Shown: positions 22,490 to 33,520 of the stretch, in pieces | Layout of the letters: every line of letters begins with the position of its first letter | How positions within the stretch are numbered: position 1 is the first letter of the stretch | NCBI GenBank assembly: GCA_958299035.1 | Contig: CATQJL010000223.1 | Span: forward strand, 80,803,322 to 80,867,321 | Origin: Cylicocyclus nassatus | Taxonomy: Eukaryota; Nematoda; Chromadorea; Rhabditida; Strongylidae | DNA length: 64,000 bases | Direction: 5' to 3' | Notes under the pieces: generated by a model | The model's input: the letters and a program-made list of their open reading frames with translations, nothing else | The model's database searches: none | What the model was told of the DNA's origin: nothing | Position numbers and translations under genes: made by a program

Positions 22490-23323
22490 GTGCTAACTTA
22501 AAGAGTCAACTTGGGTGACTTTTAAGTACAATTAATGAACAGTGATGATTACACTTGGAAAACTCATTAGTGTCATTTGCTAGCGCTGTCCGATTGAATA
22601 CACCCAACATTGTCCATCACAGAGCTTGCGCCTGCTTTGTCGAAAAAGAAGACAAGCATAACGAAGTCAAATATAAAGCAGAGCCAAGTGATAAACCTTT
22701 CTATAACTTCTCTACATCTCACTTTCTACCGTACTTGGTATTGCCTCAAACATGCGGCTCTTGGTATTTCTCGTCGTTTGCACAACTGCATGTGATGCAT
22801 GTTCGTGCGCAAAACCTTCTTCTTTGAAGTTCTTGATTTGCCAATTTGACTTCGGTAAGATTTTTATTGCGGGACGTGAAGAATATGAACCTTGTAGATG
22901 TGAACTTTGCAGTATGAGCAGCTGACTATGCATTCTTATCAAACATAAAAGAATTTCGCTAATACGGAGTTCTAGACAAAGCAACTTGCTCGGAAATTGA
23001 ATATCTTACGATATTGTAGCGGCACTTGTGGATGTTCAGTTGAAGTAGCAGCCTCCTAACAAATTCCCGCAGCCACTTCTTCCAAAGATCAAGTACGGTG
23101 TGTCGATCAGGAAGTTCTACGCGATGAGAAAGGTATATTCAGCTTTAATAAAACATTTACATGTAAACACTGATCACTGGTCATAGGACTTGCAAGCGAA
23201 GCTAAAATGGCAAAAAAATCTATACATCTGCACTGTGTACAGCACTGCTGAAAACAGGAAGTAGATATATACTAGCAGGTAAAGCCACAGTCAATAGAGA
23301 GAATGACTCAAAGCTTTATCTAA

Positions 23324-23453
23324 GGTCCGTATGCACCAATGTCCCTGCGGCGAGGGAGCTGCGCCCTCCGTTACGAAGGGGCCGCCGTTGCGGCTTTTTA
23401 TCCATTGGGGACGTCGTTCCCCTCACCGCAGAGATGTTCATGCATATTGGCCT
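23324..23453. repeat. 130-bp fold-back repeat in intron 3 of TIMP-like gene 2
   Basis: Arms tatgcaccaatgtccctgcgg and ccgcagagatgttcatgcata pair imperfectly, with gagggagctgcgccctcc inside. Confidence 0.6.
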
Positions 23454-23576
23454 AGGATTTTATTCGCCGCTGAAATATATTAACTATGTTGTACGGATAG
23501 ATCCTGTTAAAACCCCCAATTTGGAACAGAAAATTGTTTCATTTTTTGTTGCTCACAGAAGTTTGTGCTTTTGCTA

Positions 23577-24032
23577 ACAAGGGAATGGTCAGAAGTCGAA
23601 GTGGCCAATCCATACAAGCTGCATACCATTCGATGCAGCATAGAATGCTGATTTCAAATCTGTCTTCCGAATCTGCAGAGCGCCTTTGTAGCCGAAGTTA
23701 TGAGCAGCTTTATTGCGAAAAAATCGTATGCAAAAATTACGAAATTAGGCACTTTAGTGCTCTTTCAGCTCACCTCTAGGTATTGGTCATATGAAGTGGC
23801 CTAGTTGCATGGTTTTGGTCCAACACTGAGCCGAGAATGGCTTTGTACGGCCAAGTTCGCACTTTGCACGCACAATTTCTTAGCAAAATAATGGCTTTCA
23901 ACGGCTTATAATTTCGTTCACAAAAGCGCTCTGCAGATAAGGAAGACAGATTTAGAGTCAGCATTTTATGCTGCATCTAATGGTATGCAGCTTGTATGGA
24001 ATGGCCATTTCGACTTCTGACCATTCCCTTGT
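23577..24032. mobile_element. 456-bp palindromic MITE, CAAGGGA family, copy A
   Basis: It starts acaagggaatggtcagaagt and ends with the inverted complement acttctgaccattcccttgt. The arms continue to pair through catacaagctgcataccatt and ctgatttcaaatctgtcttcc. The 9-mer gtgcttttg occurs just outside both ends (23565-23573, 24035-24043), a possible target duplication. Confidence 0.82.
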
Positions 24033-24424
24033 AAGTGCTTTTGGTACTGTGCGGTACACAACAGCGTTTTTACAACTTTCCAAAAGTAAATTATGGAAAC
24101 CTTCCTTCAGCCTTGCTAGTAGTGCAGTGGCTACGCTTTGAGGCTACCGTCTAATTCTAAGCAGCCAATGCCAAGATGGTCTAAGGAATTAAGTTAGCTA
24201 TAAACGGAGGTCACTTATGATCCTTCTCTACCACCTTCCAACGTTTCCTATTATAATCTTGTAAGTTCTGTGTCCTTTCATACAAGCTATTTTTAGGGTA
24301 TGTTGTGGACGGAAAACTTCGTGTTGACTTATGTGACTATCATGTAAAATGGAAACCGGGAAAATATGCGAAAATTAAGAAAATAGCGAAAAAATGTCAG
24401 CTAAAAAGCAAAAGACTACCGTAG

Positions 24425-26530
24425 GGCTTTATGTGCTTTGTTGGAAAAGTCAGCGTGAATGAATTTTACAGATGCTGTTTAATTTTGATGAAGATCAAAT
24501 GTAATCATTAGTAAAGCTGCAAAATCCATCGAACACGCAGCTTCAACAACCTGGCTCTAATATATTGTTTATTACATAAGTTCTACCCATTTTCTGAGTT
24601 CAAATTCTATTTACCATTACTCTTTCCTGACCTGGAAGCTAATGTGGTTATGTGGCAATCAGCAACTCCTTAGATATTCATGTGTACTTGAAAACTGACC
24701 AGTATTCCTTTCTGGATCTCGTATGGACATGATGTGATTCAAGATGTAGGATACCATAACGAGGATCATTTCTGAAAAGTTTCCCTTCTGTAATCATAAC
24801 ACCTAATAAGCTCGAAAAGTGATTCTGTAAGCAGAAGCTTCAATGTCGCATTACAAATCTGAAACACACACAATTTTCACTACTGAGGAAGAAACGAGAA
24901 CTCTCTGAGACAAAAGATCTCAAGACTTTTGAGGCTCTTAAAAACTTATTACCATCAATTTTCCGTAGATCGTTAACCATATTAAAGAGATTACAGAAAG
25001 AACAATGCCTGTAAAGAGAAAACGCATAAAAACCACTAGAGGTGGGAGGAAACGCGCTAAAGGTATGCGCTGCTTGCGCTACGCAAAACTACATATGGTA
25101 AGCTGGTCGGGACCCACACTACATGAGATTTGCGGGTAATTCGAACGAAAACATTTTTTGCACCGACTATTATATCATCACTCCTCCACGCGATGTCATT
25201 TTGTGATTCTTTGTAGAATCCTGCGCCTGTAGATTGTTTTGAATGTTTGTGTATAATAAACTGTACTGAATAAACAAGTGAAATATAATTAACTACACAT
25301 CGAGCAAGGCAACCAGTACTTCCTGTTGATGGACAATTGAGCGTATGTCCGTTCTCGATCTACCGAGGATGTTTGCGGCCAACATAGGGCCTTTTTCAGT
25401 TTGCGACCTCGTTTGAACTGTCAAGCCCGTATTTTGAAGCTATAGCTTTCTACGCTCTCTGGCCATCGAAAACAGCCGGCGCAAGATGCCAGAATTGTTC
25501 CACAGCGGCGGGTAACCATACGACATTATAGTAAAACCAGTCCTAAGCGCTGCTTCGCGGCGCTTCGGACTGGCTGTGTGTGAACTGGGATGCGACTAAA
25601 AGTTACTGCTTTCAGAGTTTTTTTTGGCAAACATTTTCCTCACCAAATGCGCACAGATTTTTTACACATGTAACGAACCCAGAGTTAGCAAAGTCAAAGT
25701 ATCAGAAAACTTTCCTGCTTTATAAAGAGGTTTCCTAATTTTTATTAAAAAAGTGCGATCAGATTTTTGACTGCTTTCTTCCAGCTCCTTCTATCCACTT
25801 CCATGCTTTATGGGTACTCAATTTTTGTAGTTACTTGCAACTTGCAAACTACGCTTTACCGTCCTTTCCGAGTTCCTTGAGCTAAACTGCCTTCCATCCC
25901 ACAATCCCTTTCACCCGAAAGTTGCGCTTATGGAATTTCCTGAACCGCTAATCATTTCTCGCTCTCACACCCTTCACTAACATCGCCTTCTAATCTTGCC
26001 TTAAAGCTGCTGTTTCATAATGTGCCATATACGCGTTCACACTCTGTTTCAACCTGAATTAGGACGAAATCCATGATCATCATGGATGTCGTCCTGATCC
26101 ATCAACAGCGTCATGTTTGATGTTTGCTAGCGGTGGTCATGTTAGGACCTGTCTGTTTCCTCTTCATTTTCTTCGACTACTCCGGCAATGCTATGACAAA
26201 CTGCATCACAAACCCTTGAGCGCACGGTTTCTCCAAATTGTGTGATCGCGATTTAGACAGATTGTACCCACCAAAATTTCCCATTCCTCCTACTTGCGAA
26301 GATCTTCGTATACTTTTGAATTTTTGACATTCAAAAGATTCTGACCGAAGTGGCCGTCACATACTCGACAAAGTCTGACGTTCTCACCCGGAGCCCTGTA
26401 CCCTCGTTGAGTGTAACTTCAAACTGCCTTAGAAGCTCCACTTCTTTCAACTCTCTTCTTTAAAAATATCTAGCCTACGTGGAAACTTTGAAACCTCGAA
26501 GTTGTCAAATTCAAAATTTCCTCTTTTTCT
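24425..26530. other. intergenic, no gene seen
   Basis: Short basic frame at 25002-25130 (MPVKRKRIKTTRGGRK) lacks context and is not called. An imperfect hairpin ccagtcc.aagcgc / gcgctt.ggactgg lies at 25537-25573. Confidence 0.35.
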
Positions 26531-26534
26531 TTAA

Positions 26535-26861
26535 AGGCACCGTCCACCCAAAATGGAGGTTGGCGAGATTATGATGGCATACTAGTGTGGGCCCCCATAC
26601 TAGACAAACCTCCAAGCTTCGCCGCAAAAGATTGCCTCTGGAGCGAGAAATCCGCTCCGGAAGTAGCAAAGTAGGCGGGGCGACCCCAGTCGCCCCGCCC
26701 ACTTGCATGCTTTATCTCGCCTGCGCTTGTTGCTAAGGGTTCTCGAAACAGGGATTTTTGGGGGTTTCGCGGATTTTCGACTCCATACTCGGAATCAGGG
26801 CTTTCAGAAGGCCTGAAGGCGACAAAAACATTGAATCCGAGATTTTGGGTGGACGATGCCT
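26535..26861. mobile_element. 327-bp MITE of the AGGCACCGTCCACCC family, TTAA target
   Basis: Flanked by TTAA on both sides (26531-26534, 26862-26865), with ends aggcaccgtccacccaaaat and attttgggtggacgatgcct. It has exactly the length of the copy at 17096-17422, in which parts of the interior are reversed. A TTAA duplication suggests piggyBac-type mobilisation, which is an inference. Confidence 0.87.
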
Positions 26862-27093
26862 TTAAAAGTATTCTTTTCCGAAAACGTGCACGACTAACCT
26901 TCAATCTTAAAAAATTCTAACACGACAGCTTTGTATTTCTGCTTTCAGCAAACGTTGCCCTAATGGGGGTGCTCGGCTTTTGTCTGAGTTAAGCATATAG
27001 TAATACAGAAACCGATTCGACACAGTTGAGAATTCGATGAGAAATTTAGAAGATTGCAATTTTTGGTGAATTTTGACAACAGAAACTGCTCAA

Positions 27094-27876
27094 AGGCAGT
27101 GTCTCACCAAAGTTGAGGCACTGCCTTTGAGCGCGAATCTTCACATATCCTATCGTAGGGACCTCTGAATAGGCCGCTGCAACAAGTCCCACACAATTTG
27201 ACCCCCTCCACGCTGAGAAAAATTCGTTCGAAGTGGTACGCGGAGAGCGATTTGGTACGCGAGGACGACTCCTTCGGCCTCCCTCCTTACGCTTTTGAAC
27301 ATGTCCCTCAACTTGGCATCCACCTCCCCTCTGTTGCTGCCACTGTGGCTGAGGCTGAAATCAGAAGGTACAACTCGTCCAAGTTGCTTCCGCGGGGCCT
27401 CCAGAAAACGGGGTTTCTGGAGGCCCCGCGGAAGCCCGCGCGGCTCCGTGCTATTTTAAAGGCAGTGTCTCACCAAAATTTAGTTGTCGAGATTTTTGCA
27501 TTTTGCAAGCCTGTGAGACCCTGTCTAGCACTGTATGGGCTTAAAATCGCACGAAGTTCCCAAAAACCCCGTTTTCTGGAGGCACCGCGGAAGCAACGTG
27601 GACGAGTTGTGCCTTCCAACTTCAGCCTCAGCCACAGTGGCAGCAACAAAGGGGAGGTGGATGCCAAGTGGAGGGACATGTTCAAACGCGTAAGGGGGGA
27701 GACCGAAGGAGACGTCCGCGCGTACCAACTGGCTCTCCGCGTACCACTTTGAGCAAATTTTTCTCAGCGTGGAGGGGGTCAAACTGAGTGGGACTTGTTG
27801 CAATGGCCTATTTAGAGGTCCCTATAATAGAATATGTGAAGATCCGCGCGACCTCAACTTTGGTGAGACACTGCCT
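27094..27876. mobile_element. 783-bp nested palindrome, AGGCAGTGTCTCACC family
   Basis: Outer ends aggcagtgtctcaccaaagt and actttggtgagacactgcct are inverted complements. The right end is followed by TTAA. Inner arms pair through ccctccacgctgagaaa and cttccgcgg.gcctccagaaa. A second end, TTAA-aggcagtgtctcaccaaaatt, starts at 27457 and is mirrored at 27877-27950, so two related elements appear inserted into or recombined with each other. The 184-codon frame 27198-27752 is produced by this palindrome and is not a gene. Confidence 0.75.
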
Positions 27877-28038
27877 TTAAGCCCATACAGTGCTAGACCG
27901 GGCCCGACAGGCATGCAAAATGCAAAAATCTCTGCAACTAAATTTTGGTATCACGTTGGCGACAATGCCGCGCAATGGTGCGCGGCAGGCAGTCTGTCCC
28001 TGTGGACGACGCCGCGCAATGGTGCGCGGCGGCCTTAA

Positions 28039-28490
28039 AGGCAGTGTCCGGGCAAAAACTCGATTTTGAGACTTTGTGCTTACCCGGGCCTTTTCGCTAT
28101 GCTGAATCCGAAAATCCACATTGGAGAGCGCGAAAACGACGAAAAAGGGCCCTAACACAGGAGGGAAATCAGCAGGTGGGCGGGGCTTTCCCCAGTGCGA
28201 TTTCACGCTCCTGGCTCCCGGAGCGATTTTCTCGATTCCGCTAGCCGTCCTAACATCGCTACCGGTCAAGTGCGAATGATTGACTTGAAACCGGAAGCGA
28301 GAAGGTCGCTCCGGAAGCCGGGAACGTGAATTCGCAGTGGGGAGGGCCCCCACCTGCTAATTTCCCTCCTGTGTTAGAGCCGTTTTTCGCCATTTTCGCG
28401 CTCTATAATGTGCATTTTCGGATTCAGCGTAGCGAATAGGCCCAAGTAAGCACAAAATCTCAAAATCGAGTTTTTGCTCGAACACTGCCT
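28039..28490. mobile_element. 452-bp MITE of the AGGCAGTGTCC family, TTAA target
   Basis: TTAA flanks at 28035-28038 and 28491-28494; ends aggcagtgtccgggcaaaaa and tttttgctcgaacactgcct. Inner arms carry aatccacattggagagcgcgaaa and the reverse. It forms a long imperfect hairpin. Confidence 0.87.
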
Positions 28491-28570
28491 TTAAATTCAA
28501 TACTATCTGTCCAATCCTCTCAATTTTTGCTCATATTATCAACATAGGCTCAGATGTACTTCATGTATTA

Positions 28571-28830
28571 GTCCCGCTCCTTCTGGCAAACTCCGCCCAC
28601 TCCTATGCCTCTTACAAGGACCCTTTTTGTCCATAAAAAGCACGGATGAGGCTGTAGATGAACGCAAAGACCTCAAGCAACTTTTAGCCAGGCCCCGCCC
28701 ACCGTCAGGCAAACTCCGCTCCTAAGTGGCAAGCTCCGCCCACTTTCCAAAAGTGGCGGAAATCGCATAAATACTTGAAATTTGGGCAATTTCCGACATT
28801 TTTGGTCGGGTGGGCGGAGCTTGCCAGAGG
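28571..28830. repeat. cluster of caagctccgcccac units in both orientations
   Basis: aaactccgcccac, ggccccgcccacc, ggcaagctccgcccac (28727) and the inverted gtgggcggagcttgcc (28808) plus gggcggagcttgc occur within 260 bases. Confidence 0.7.
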
Positions 28831-30162
28831 GGGCGGAGCTTGCACATTTTGTACTTCGTGCATGGATGCATGCATACATACATGGCCCACGCGTAGGGAT
28901 ACATGGAAACGTCTCGTCCACAGGGACAGACCTCAAAAAAATGGCTCGTCGTCAACGTGTTAAGAAGAGAAAAAAATTTGGCTAAAGTTTCACAAACAGA
29001 TTCTGCGGTTTGTTCAAGTTCGGAGACATTTACGCATGTTGAATGAAATTTGGTGATATTCCGACTGGACTCCGCAGCATCTGCAAGATGAAAACTTTTA
29101 GGCATCTCATGAGGAATTTTCTGCTGGAATGAAAAGCTTTTCTGCTAAAATGTTCAACAATATTTGTTTACATACGGTACATTCTAGACGAAATAATCAG
29201 CAAAATAATAATAGACATTTCGGAGAATGAATGCAACGCAAATTCTATAGGATTAAGATTCAGGCATCTTATAAAGATTTCGAAAACTTTTATGCTTGAA
29301 TGTTTAACAACATTTTTGGCTTACGGTACATATCAAACGAAATGCTCAACAAAAGAATAATAGATGGAGATCCTGTGCTCAAAAGGTTAGAATAGTTTAG
29401 GAAAAGCTCCTAACGAATTAGGATAACACATCGCTTACGCAGAAACTGCATGAAAGCAGATCCACTTAGTAATCAAAGGACAGCTTTTCACCTAATACGG
29501 ATCTGGGCAACTTCCTCACGTTGATAAACACATTAAGCTTCTACGATGGTAATCAAAAGATTGCAGTTTTTTTGCTGAGAGTATCTACTTTTACAACTCA
29601 AAACGATGCATTTTTCCCCAACAAAATGCTAATCATTTGATGAAGCAATTTTGGAAATTGCAGGTTTTTTTGCTGGCTCATGTGTATTTTTCGAACACGA
29701 CACAAAAATATCAGAGAGTTACTTGTATTCAAACCAAGGACGAAACGTGAAATGCATCAAATTCAGCATTTGAAAATCAGTTTTAGCAAGGTTATTTGCG
29801 AATTTATTCAAAAAAGTGCAGAAACTTTTCCAGAGCAATTTTCAATGAAACGCAGCGCATATGTAGCTCCCAGATACGTATATTTGCTCTACATTTGAAT
29901 TGAGTGGATGCCCAGGAACGGTCGCGATTATGCACTCAGATTCGCAATTTTTGCAGGCGTAAAGAAATACAACTTGGAGTGAAACTGTAAACTGACCTGT
30001 CGGAATCTGATCGAAGCCGAATTGCTTTTGCAATGACAAGTGGAAGCGATTTGACGTATAGAGATACAACTATTCGATGTTACTGTTTGTAGCGTTAGCT
30101 GTCTAGTGACGGTACTTTTTCTTTTTTGGTTGTGCCGCTTGATCCAGCTAAGTTAGGCATCA
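28831..30162. other. intergenic, no gene seen
   Basis: AT-rich with no supportable exon. Confidence 0.35.
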
Positions 30163-30207
30163 CTATTATTATGAGTCATAAGTTGGCTATTATTATGAGT
30201 CATAAGT
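30163..30207 (+). repeat. two direct copies of ctattattatgagtcataag
   Basis: The same 21 bases occur at 30163-30183 and 30187-30207, separated by tgg or a similar 3-base spacer. Confidence 0.8.
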
Positions 30208-30330
30208 CGAGTCGTAAGCGTAAACAGTCTGGAAGCGGACGGGAGTGCCAAAATTATGACAGGACCTTCACAGGCATCCCATCGCCAGTTGACGTCGGAT
30301 GGTCCCCCTGCGCTTTATTACAGAGTATGA

Positions 30331-30583
30331 TCGTCGCCTCCCCGGTGTAAGTAGGGCGGAGCATTTGCACACATCTCAACAATTTGTTGAACTTGTCAAA
30401 CCTCTGCTGCAAAGCAAGGTTTATTGTACTCTCTAAACTGCCACGTATGCTGTTGTCACACGTGGCACTTATTGATATCGAGAGATTACAAAGAACAATG
30501 CTTTGCAGCAGAGGATTGACAAGTTCACCAACATGCTCATATGTCGCAAATGCTCCGCCCAACGTACACCGGAGAGGCGACGA
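30331..30583. repeat. 253-bp fold-back element
   Basis: Outer arms tcgtcgcctccccggtgta and tacaccggagaggcgacga, then gaacttgtcaaacctctgctg and cagcagaggattgacaagttc, then gccacgtatg / cacgtggc, make a near-continuous hairpin centred near 30457. The mirrored frames on the two strands here are by-products. Confidence 0.8.
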
Positions 30584-30674
30584 TATCAATAAGTTGAACT
30601 TTTCTGTTTTTATGCTAAAAAAATCATGGGAACAAAATTAGTATTGTAAAAATAAGAGTAAAAGCTTTAACATA

Positions 30675-31092
30675 TTAGGATGCTGCATAAGCTAAGTCAA
30701 CTATTACATAAGTTAAGTCATAAGTCATATGCTCTGAAGCGAGGCCAAAAAGTGGCTTCTTTTTGGCTCGGTCAAAAAATCTCTCGGCATCGCAGACCCT
30801 ATGGGCTCTTTTATGTTGCAAAGTAATCTACGAAGATTTCTCTATCTATCCATTGTTAAATAAGATGCCTATCAATCCAGCATTGCCATGTCAAAAAAGC
30901 CAGGTGAAAAAAAACGCTGTAAAGTTTTTAAGTTCTTGCTTCTTCCTTAACAAGGATTTTGCAGGTCTCACTATGTGATAGCCAAGGAACTGCTCAAAAC
31001 ATAGAAACTAAAATCGGAAAAAGTTGACTTGACGTTATTACATTTTGAACTCAAAAAAATTCGAACCGGACAGAACTTATGCAGCAGCCTAA
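30675..31092. mobile_element. 418-bp MITE with TTAGG(A/C)TGCTGCATAAG ends, TA target
   Basis: Left end ttaggatgctgcataag and right end cttatgcagcagcctaa are inverted complements with one mismatch, flanked by TA (30673-30674, 31093-31094). It is a mariner-like end distinct from the TTAGGTTGTC family. No transposase. Confidence 0.82.
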
Positions 31093-31094
31093 TA

Positions 31095-32232
31095 TGAACT
31101 GAGGATTTTCCTTGCTTGTCATTCATTCTACTTTATGTTGCCTTTTCTGCTGTTTCACATACGACTAAATTTCCGTCGTTTTCAAGCCCACAGTGGTAAA
31201 TTCGCAAAGAGTGCAGCGTGCACGAATGAAGAAAGCTTGCACTAAATGTGATAGTTGTCATTTCTGCTGTGCTTTGTTCAATCAATTCATTTCAAAGTAC
31301 ATTTTTTTATGAATGAATAGAATATGAAAGAGTGAAAGCACTTGCTGTAGGAACTGAACTCGCTTCCCGTTTACTGAGTCAAATTTTAGGTTTGTGCCTT
31401 CTGGTTCGGAAGAAAACGCTCATACATTTTCAATGGTCAGTCAAAAAAATTCGGGCATTTACAAGCAGTTTCCAAATACGACAAGAGGTCATCTTTCAAT
31501 TAACCTCTCCTAGTTTCTATTTAGTAGGATTTTTGTCAAATTTAGGAGGCTCACAGTGGTTCTAATATCACCCTTATTTTGCTCTCGAACAGGAAGTTTT
31601 GTTTCGAGACTCTTTGTATATTCGCGATGAAGTTGAATGGAATGTCAACAGCTACATATAAAAAAATATATGTGGTACCATTAACTTCTGAAAAACCTAG
31701 AAAAGTGTGCTCGAACTAGTCGATTGTAGTGTGGTGTCTTAGAGTGAAGACAATCATTTTTTGGGGAGTTTGAAAAATATTGATTTTTGCAACTTGTTGC
31801 TTGGCGCCTTTCTTTGAGAAAAAAGTTTTTTAAGCACTTTTCCTGTAAAAAAAGCATCACTAGCAGATTTCTGAGTCAAAGAACTTCTCGATCCCTGAAA
31901 GCGTACCACCTGACCCAGTTTTGCAAATTAAAAGTAGTGTGGACTTTGATGTCAGCGCTAAAAAGGCTGCATATGATCCGTTTATAATCATGTACACTGA
32001 ACTCGCATGCTATTAGCCTATGTTTTGCAAAGTGCTCTGCGATTTTCGTGCCAGAAGCATTCAAAAACCATACTGCCTCAGCAAGATATTATAGTATGGG
32101 TGGCTGGAGAGTAATGGGACAGTTTGAGACTAATTGCAGCTTTTTCAAAAAGAAAACTTACTAGACGCTCAAACTGTGGTAGGTCTTAGAACATATCATT
32201 CTCGTTCAAGTGAAAACTGAATAAGGTCAGTA
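31095..32232. other. intergenic, no gene seen
   Basis: AT-rich; frames at 31332-31565 and 31787-31987 are not recognisable. Confidence 0.35.
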
Positions 32233-32935
32233 TCCTACTATAATAACGCGCTAAGGCCGTCTGTTTTTTGTGTGTGTGTCTGTCTGTAAATCTGTCTGTC
32301 ATGAAATTCATAGAGTAAGCTGCAACTAAGCTATCGGGCTGCAATTTTGCACAACATACCGTGCCAGCGTGTAGGCTCACCATGCACAAAGACGAACCAA
32401 TTCGATAAGCGGGTCCTTCGAAAATTGCGCCTCAAGCGGGTCCACCTGGCTTTTGCTGCGCAAAACTAGGTCACAATTTCAACTTTTTGCAAAGTCCTGA
32501 TTTGCCTGACAAGCAAATCTGCGCTCCAAGAATTCCAGCTCAAAAAGTGCTCTAAATGTTTGCTTTTCCGCGAAAACAGCGCCAAAAAGTAGTGATCGCG
32601 TAGAGAGTCGATTTGACAAGGTTTTACATAAATATCTGAAAAGATTTTTGCATGAAAATGTAGCCCAAAATGACTATTATCTTTATAACAATTATCAAGC
32701 CAAAATAAATTCAATAATCTGTTCGAAGTCGTATTTATTCCTTGGCAAAAAAGTTTTCTTTCTCAAAATTACCGATCTTACATGGAGATGCTTCAAGAAT
32801 GAACAGTTGTTTACAATTCATTTATGATGTACAGCCTCGCGCGGTGAGTTTCAAAGTCATCATTTTGGGAGCATGAATAAGGCATACGGATAACAGAGCC
32901 GTGCGAACCTCCGCGAAGCGGAGGTGACGCACTGG
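32233..32935 (+). mobile_element. 703-bp non-autonomous Helitron-like element
   Basis: The 5' end TCCTACTATAATAACGCGCT follows an A. The 3' end has a 7-bp GC hairpin (cctccgc-gaa-gcggagg, 32908-32924), then tgacgca and CTGG, followed by T. The TC start, subterminal hairpin, CTRR end and A/T insertion context fit Helitrons. No Rep/helicase is encoded. The same 5' end recurs at 49325. Confidence 0.68.
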
Positions 32936-33078
32936 TGGTTTCTATAACTGCCTACACGCGAAGTTGTACTCATTTTGGGCAATCATGAACATTAAGCAGT
33001 AAGCTCACAGGAAAAAAAGTGTGGCCACGTAGCAACGCTGCACTGGAAGAAGGACTGCCATCAAACTCAAGACAGCTT

Positions 33079-33520
33079 ACAAGGGAACCATTTGTATAAA
33101 AATGGCTTTTTTGGGATGTACACTATATTGAGAATGCTAATTCCAAATCTGCCTTTATCATCTGCGGAGTTAATAGACGAGGGGTTATGAGCGTTTATTG
33201 GAGGAAAAAATTGAATGTGCAAGTAGGACGAAAATATTCGTGATATTTTTTCTAGCGGTTAACGGGGCAGTGATAATTATCAGAGCACTTTATTTATAAA
33301 TATCTTATAGTAAAAGATATATCACACCTGGTTGTTTCGTTTGAGAGCTAGTAAGATTTCAGCACTTTCAATTTTTTGCTCCAGTAAACGCTCATAATTC
33401 CTCGTCCACAAACTTTCCGCAGATGAGGAAGGCAGAATTAAAGCAGCATTTTATGCCCTTCGTTATGGTGTACATCCTTTCGGAGAAGACAACTTTAATC
33501 GAACATGGCTCCTTTGTTAA
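33079..33520. mobile_element. palindromic MITE, CAAGGGA family, copy B (degraded)
   Basis: It starts acaagggaacc and contains ttccaaatctgcc and ggcagaattaaagcagcatttt, the family's inner arms. The right end (ggctcctttgt) is eroded, so the boundary is approximate. Confidence 0.6.

Larger units (their letters stand above)
22752..24424 (+). pseudogene. TIMP/netrin-like gene 2, decayed
   Basis: The four-exon plan of its neighbours is kept: 22752-22854, about 23020-23132, 23187-23278 and 24297-24424, with phases 1-0-1. It has a signal peptide MRLLVFLVVCTTACDA followed by CSCAKP (the TIMP Cys-X-Cys). Later pieces are IKYGVSIRKFYAMRK, then IYTSALC with SRYILAG, then VDGKLRVDLCDY. Two lesions are visible. 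A TAG at 23046-23048 is in the frame that gives the conserved part of exon 2. Exon 3 is 92 bases where 91 are needed, and the frame changes at a run of seven A (23212-23218). The homopolymer lesion could be an assembly error; the TAG is harder to explain that way. No trans-splice acceptor is seen before the ATG. Intron 3 holds a palindromic MITE. Confidence 0.72.

Noticed and set aside
26569..26904. 111-codon open frame on the minus strand
   Set aside because: Almost wholly inside the 327-bp TTAA MITE.
27198..27752. 184-codon open frame on the plus strand
   Set aside because: It lies entirely within a nested palindrome; equivalent frames appear on the opposite strand and no domain is recognisable.
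27877..28353. 158-codon open frame on the minus strand
   Set aside because: Spans two fold-back elements of the AGGCAGTG family; no recognisable protein.
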